A stretch of 9,342 nucleotides of DNA, taken from contig WGEM01000228.1 of the NCBI GenBank assembly GCA_015492755.1, positions 1 through 9,342 of the forward strand, written 5' to 3'. Position numbers and translations under genes: made by a program. Below the pieces are notes generated by a model that saw only the letters and a program-made list of their open reading frames with translations, made no database searches and had not been told where the DNA came from. Shown here in pieces: positions 6,215 through 9,342 of this stretch. Positions within the stretch are counted from its first letter, which is position 1, and every line of letters begins with the position of its first letter. The DNA comes from Gemmatimonadota bacterium (lineage in GTDB: Bacteria; Gemmatimonadota; Gemmatimonadetes; Longimicrobiales; Gaopeijiaceae).

Positions 6215-7974
6215 GCGGAACGGGGCCCGACGGCGCCGTGGGCGGACTCACGCCGCCGGAGCCCATCTGGGAGCTCGCCGCGAAGCCCGACCCGGCGGTG
6301 GTGAGACGCCTTCAGCAAGCGCTCCAACTCCCGCAACCCCTCTGCGCGCTGCTGGCGGTGCGGGGCTTGCACCTCCCGGACGACGCGAAGGCCTATCTGC
6401 GTCCCACCCTCGAGGCACTCCACGATCCCGCCCTCCTCCCCGACGCCGAGGCCGCGGCGCACCGGATCGCTCGCGCGGTGCAGGGGGGCGAGACCATCCT
6501 GGTGCATGGCGATTACGATGTGGACGGCGTCGCCGGCACGGCGCTCCTCACCCGCTGGCTACGACATCTGGGTGCCCACGCGGTGGGCTTCGTCCCCCAC
6601 CGACTCCGGGACGGGTACGACTTCGGCGCCGCCGGGCTGGCGGAGGCGCGGCGCGTGGGGGCGTCGCTGGTGGTGACGGTGGACTGCGGGACCGTGGCCA
6701 GGCAGGCGGTGGGCGAAGCCCGAGCCGCGGGGCTCGATGTGGTGGTCACCGACCACCACCGCGCCGAGGGGGAACTCCCGCCGGCGTTGGCCGTGGTGAA
6801 CCCCAATCGCCCCGACGCCACCTACCCGGATCCCGGGCTCTGCGGTACCGGAGTCGCGTTCAAGGTGGGCTGGCTGGTGGCCCGGCATCTGGGCGCCGAC
6901 CACGCGCCGTTGCTGGAGTTTCTGGACCTCGTGGCCCTGGCCACCGTGGCGGACCTGGTGCCGCTCCGGGGCGAGAACCGGATCCTCGTGCACTACGGTC
7001 TCCGACGCTTCCGCGACACGCGCGTGCCCGGGGTGTCTGCGCTCATGGACGCTGCGGGGGTGGCGCCCGAGGAGGTGAGCGCCGGCACCATCGGATTCGT
7101 CCTCGGGCCCCGGCTCAATGCCGCCGGCCGGGTGGGAGAGGCCGCCGATGCGCTGCGCCTCCTCCTCACCGACGACCCGGACGAGGCGACCTCCATCGCC
7201 CGGACGCTGGAGGGCATCAATCGGGCGCGGCGGGACGAGGACGCGCGCACCCTTTCCGAGGCCCTGCGGCTCCTGGAGCGAAGCTACGATCCGGATCGCC
7301 ACCGGGGTGTGGTGCTGGCGGCGGAAGGGTGGCACCCGGGAGTCATCGGCATCGTGGCGTCCAGGGTTGTGGAGCGCATCCACCGGCCGGTGGTGCTGGT
7401 GGCGCTGGACGGGGAGCACGGCCGGGGAAGCGGGCGCTCCATCCCGGGCTTCGATCTCCACGCCGCCATCCACGCATGCAGTGCTCACCTCATCCGCTTC
7501 GGAGGGCACGCGCAGGCGGCGGGGCTGGATCTGCGCCGGGACTCCCTGGAGGCGTTCCGTGCGGCGTTTCAGAGCGCCGCCGACGCCGCACTCACCCCGG
7601 AGCTTCTCCGTCCGCGTGTCCGGGCCGACCTGGAGGTGGAGCTGTCGGACGTGGATCTGGAGTTCGTCCGCTGGCTGCGGTACCTGGAGCCCCACGGCAT
7701 CGGGAACCCGGCACCGGCGCTCCTGGTCCGCGGCGTCACGCTGGAAGGCGCCCGCGTGGTGGGGGAGCGGCACCTCAAGGCACGGCTCTCCGACGGCGAG
7801 CGCCGGGTGGACGGCATCGGATTCGGCCTGGCCGAGCGCTATGCTCCCGCTGAGGTGGAGGACGCGCGGCTGGACGTGATCTTCAGGGCGGAGAGAAACG
7901 AGTGGCACGGAACCGTCCGACCCCAGGCCCGGATCCGCGCGCTCCGACCGGCCGCTCCTTCGGGAGGTGGGTGA
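6211..7974 (+). CDS. recJ: Single-stranded-DNA-specific 5'-3' exonuclease RecJ
   Basis: This 587-residue protein is a RecJ nuclease, which degrades single-stranded DNA 5' to 3' in RecF-pathway recombination, mismatch repair and base excision repair. The DHH domain carries HGDYDVDG (99-106), TVDCGT (156-161, D158), the DHH motif VTDHH (179-183), ATVADLVPL with D248, and LGPRLNAAGR (298-307). The DHHA1 domain has GWHPGVIGIVASR (373-385), GSGRSIPGFDLHAAI (406-420) and GGHAQAAG (431-438). The C-terminal part (about 466-580), with RYLEPHGIGNP at 490-500, is the RecJ OB-fold region. Every metal-binding motif I expected is present and the length is normal. The GTG start at 6211 overlaps the preceding stop by four bases and has no clear Shine-Dalgarno, so translation probably depends on coupling. 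Its last codons, encoding SGGG, form the ribosome binding site of rsmD. Confidence 0.96.
   Translation: MSGTGPDGAVGGLTPPEPIWELAAKPDPAVVRRLQQALQLPQPLCALLAVRGLHLPDDAKAYLRPTLEALHDPALLPDAEAAAHRIARAVQGGETILVHGDYDVDGVAGTALLTRWLRHLGAHAVGFVPHRLRDGYDFGAAGLAEARRVGASLVVTVDCGTVARQAVGEARAAGLDVVVTDHHRAEGELPPALAVVNPNRPDATYPDPGLCGTGVAFKVGWLVARHLGADHAPLLEFLDLVALATVADLVPLRGENRILVHYGLRRFRDTRVPGVSALMDAAGVAPEEVSAGTIGFVLGPRLNAAGRVGEAADALRLLLTDDPDEATSIARTLEGINRARRDEDARTLSEALRLLERSYDPDRHRGVVLAAEGWHPGVIGIVASRVVERIHRPVVLVALDGEHGRGSGRSIPGFDLHAAIHACSAHLIRFGGHAQAAGLDLRRDSLEAFRAAFQSAADAALTPELLRPRVRADLEVELSDVDLEFVRWLRYLEPHGIGNPAPALLVRGVTLEGARVVGERHLKARLSDGERRVDGIGFGLAERYAPAEVEDARLDVIFRAERNEWHGTVRPQARIRALRPAAPSGGG
7962..7967 (+). 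promoter_or_regulatory. Shine-Dalgarno of rsmD inside the end of recJ
   Basis: GGGAGG, continuing as GGGAGGTGG to 7970, lies six bases before the rsmD ATG at 7974. It is one of the strongest ribosome binding sites in the window and falls entirely in the last recJ codons, where it encodes glycines. It decides the rsmD start in favour of 7974 over the in-frame ATG at 7902. Confidence 0.75.
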
Positions 7975-8498
7975 TGCGCATCATCGGAGGTCGGTGGAGG
8001 GGTCGGCGGCTGCGGCCCCTCAGAGGCCGCGGGGTGCGCCCCACCACCGATCGGGTCCGGGAGGCCTGGATGTCCGCCATGGGCGGCTCGTTCGAAGGGC
8101 TCACCGTCCTGGATCTCTTCGCCGGAAGCGGCGCCCTGGGCCTGGAGACGCTCTCCCGCGGCGCCGCGCACGTCACCTTCGTGGAACGCGCCCGCTCCGC
8201 CCGTTCGGTGCTGGAGGCGAACATCGAGACGCTGGGAGCCGGTGAAGCGTGCACCGTGGTGGCCGACGACGTGTTCCGGTTCCTGGCGCGTCTGGCCGAG
8301 CCCGTCGACCTGGCGCTGGCCGATCCGCCGTACGCCGGACCGGAGGCCCAACGGCTGGTGGAGCGTTTCACATCGGAACCATTTGCGCGGGAACTCTGGT
8401 TGGAACATCCTTGGCGGGCGCCGCTCGTCCTCCCGGAGGGCGCGCGCACCCGGCGGTATGGAGACACTGCGCTCACCACGATCGAGGCACGTTCATGA
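7974..8498 (+). CDS. rsmD: 16S rRNA (guanine(966)-N(2))-methyltransferase RsmD
   Basis: This 174-residue protein is an RsmD-type SAM-dependent methyltransferase, which modifies G966 of 16S rRNA (E. coli numbering) during small-subunit assembly. Family marks are the N-terminal MRIIGGRWRGRRL and RPTTDRVREAW (22-32), the SAM-binding loop LDLFAGSGALGLE (46-58), FVERA as the acidic end of strand 2, and the catalytic ADPPY (116-120). It is slightly shorter than many homologues (about 180-200), mainly after the DPPY motif. The ATG shares one base with the recJ stop (TGATG) and has a strong Shine-Dalgarno at 7962-7967. The frame is open 24 codons further upstream inside recJ, but that extension lies before the conserved MRIIGG start. 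The stop overlaps the coaD ATG (ATGA), consistent with the common rsmD-coaD pair in bacteria. Confidence 0.95.
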   Translation: MRIIGGRWRGRRLRPLRGRGVRPTTDRVREAWMSAMGGSFEGLTVLDLFAGSGALGLETLSRGAAHVTFVERARSARSVLEANIETLGAGEACTVVADDVFRFLARLAEPVDLALADPPYAGPEAQRLVERFTSEPFARELWLEHPWRAPLVLPEGARTRRYGDTALTTIEARS

Positions 8499-8995
8499 CC
8501 CGCTCCAACCCGATCGTCGCCATCTATCCCGGCTCCTTCGATCCCCTCACCCGGGGACACGAAGACATCGCCCGCCGCACGCTCCGGGTGGCGGACCGGC
8601 TCATCGTGGCGGTGGCCCACACCTCCACCACACAGAAACGCGGGCTCTTCTCGGTGGAGGAGCGGGTGGAACTCATCCGGAAGGTGTTCGAAGATGAGGA
8701 CCGCATCGAGGTGGAATCCTTCGAAGGGCTCCTGGTGGACTTCGCACGGGGGCGGGGTGCACACTTCGTCATCCGGGGGCTTCGCGCCATCTCCGACTTC
8801 GAGTACGAGCTGCAGATGGCTCAGATGAACCAGGAGCTATGGCGGGAGATCGAGACCATCTTCCTGGTGCCGGACGTGGAGTTCTCGTTCCTCTCGTCGT
8901 CGCTGGTGCGCGAAGTGGCGGCGCTGGGCGGCGATGTGTCGCGGTTCGTTTCGCCGGCGGTGCTGGAGGCCATGAAGGAGCGGTTCGGCGGCTGA
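8495..8995 (+). CDS. coaD: Phosphopantetheine adenylyltransferase CoaD
   Basis: This 166-residue protein is CoaD (PPAT), which transfers AMP from ATP to 4'-phosphopantetheine to give dephospho-CoA, the penultimate step of coenzyme A synthesis. It has the nucleotidyltransferase motif YPGSFDPLTRGH (11-22) with T19 and H22 of the TxGH element. K48 in TTQKRGLFSVEER probably corresponds to the active-site lysine. RGLRAISDFEYELQMAQMN (94-112) and the ATP-site strand FLSSSLVREVA (132-142) are also typical. Length is normal (about 160-165). The ATG overlaps the rsmD stop by four bases, and GAGG at 8484-8487 lies seven bases upstream. The frame is open back to 8249 inside rsmD, but that extension is unlike the family and was not used. 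Two bases separate its stop from the pta start. Confidence 0.97.
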   Translation: MTRSNPIVAIYPGSFDPLTRGHEDIARRTLRVADRLIVAVAHTSTTQKRGLFSVEERVELIRKVFEDEDRIEVESFEGLLVDFARGRGAHFVIRGLRAISDFEYELQMAQMNQELWREIETIFLVPDVEFSFLSSSLVREVAALGGDVSRFVSPAVLEAMKERFGG

Positions 8996-8997
8996 GG

Positions 8998-9342
8998 ATG
9001 CAGGCGCGCGAGGAGGGAGGGTTCCTGTCGGAGCTGAGGGATCGGGCGCGCGCCCGACCGCGACGGCTGGTCTTTCCGGAAGGCGCCGATCCCCGGGTGC
9101 TGGATGCCGCCGCCCTCGGCGTCCAGGAGGGCCTCTTCCGCCCGGTGCTCCTGGGCGACCCGGACGAGGTGCGGGAAGCGCTGGCGCGACGCGGGGTGGA
9201 GCCCGAGGATCCAGCCGTCTCCGTGGTGGACCCCGCCGACGAGGCGCGCATCCAGGAGCTGGTCTGGAGCTATATGGAGCGCCGGGGGGACAGGGTCCTG
9301 GAGCCGGGCGAGGCGCGGGAGGCGGTCCGCGACCCCCTCCTC
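8998..9342 (+). CDS. pta: Phosphate acetyltransferase, N-terminal part (runs off right edge)
   Basis: The first 115 codons are visible and open to the window edge. The sequence matches the start of the PTA/PTB catalytic domain: FLSELRDRARARPRRLVFPE (9-28), then GADPRVLDAA and RPVLLGDPDEV (48-58), later VVDPAD and the helix ending EAREAVRDPLL, which normally leads into a DPLYFG-like segment. Phosphate acetyltransferase interconverts acetyl-CoA and acetyl phosphate, usually with acetate kinase. This is the short type that begins directly with the catalytic domain, without the N-terminal regulatory domains of long Pta. The catalytic residues lie beyond the edge, so phosphate butyryltransferase or another PTA_PTB member cannot be excluded. 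The ATG at 8998 lies two bases after the coaD stop; AAGGAG at 8975-8980 is too distant to be a normal Shine-Dalgarno, so coupling to coaD is likely. Confidence 0.85.
   Translation, partial: MQAREEGGFLSELRDRARARPRRLVFPEGADPRVLDAAALGVQEGLFRPVLLGDPDEVREALARRGVEPEDPAVSVVDPADEARIQELVWSYMERRGDRVLEPGEAREAVRDPLL

Noticed and set aside
6114..7853. Open plus-strand frame of 579 codons overlapping the zinc-ribbon gene and recJ
   Set aside because: It is out of frame with recJ, whose DHH and DHHA1 motifs are all intact. The translation is low-complexity Arg/Gly/Pro/Ala, as expected from a shadow frame in GC-rich coding DNA.
6559..7908. Antisense frame of 449 codons opposite recJ
   Set aside because: No domain or motif and no ribosome binding site support; recJ fully explains the region.
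7902..7973. N-terminal extension of RsmD from an ATG at 7902 inside recJ
   Set aside because: The conserved MRIIGGRWRG start lies at 7974 with a strong Shine-Dalgarno at 7962-7967.
8249..8494. N-terminal extension of CoaD within rsmD
   Set aside because: It overlaps the catalytic part of rsmD out of frame, and CoaD proteins normally begin a few residues before YPGSFDP.

Overview
This 9.3 kb window is a tightly packed bacterial chromosome segment of very high GC, roughly 70% by eye, with strong G/C preference at third codon positions. It holds one partial gene on the minus strand at the left edge and eight plus-strand genes, the last cut by the right edge. All recognised genes are housekeeping genes. 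The combination hinT - yqeY - mutS2 - dnaG - zinc-ribbon coiled-coil gene - recJ - rsmD - coaD - pta, together with the GC content, suggests Gemmatimonadota or a similar high-GC deep-branching phylum. That assignment is an inference from gene order and was not tested by any search.

Layout. Positions 1-126 (minus) carry the first 42 codons of an unrecognised protein. Positions 127-272 are the only sizeable intergenic space, a 146-base divergent region with one weak sigma-70-like promoter candidate facing right. The HIT-family gene (273-623) is followed by an 84-base gap. From 708 to the right edge lies an apparent operon: yqeY (708-1151), mutS2 (1148-3526), dnaG (3523-5331), a C4 zinc-ribbon coiled-coil gene (5348-6214), recJ (6211-7974), rsmD (7974-8498), coaD (8495-8995) and partial pta (from 8998). 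Five of its seven junctions are start/stop overlaps of 1 or 4 bases; the other two gaps are 16 and 2 bases. I see no rho-independent terminator in the window.

How the genes fit together. The cluster mixes DNA replication and repair (DnaG primase, RecJ single-strand exonuclease), translation and ribosome quality control (MutS2 with ATPase and Smr domains, RsmD 16S rRNA methyltransferase, the GatB-tail-like YqeY) and coenzyme A / acetyl phosphate metabolism (CoaD, Pta). The rsmD-coaD-pta end resembles a conserved bacterial neighbourhood that often continues with ackA, a DUF177 gene, rpmF and plsX. I found no mobile element, CRISPR array, RNA gene, toxin-antitoxin or defence system, and no convincing previously undescribed system. 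The points most worth a second look are the zinc-ribbon coiled-coil gene occupying the place after dnaG where rpoD is often found, the unknown divergent gene at the left edge, and the unusual start region of the zinc-ribbon gene.
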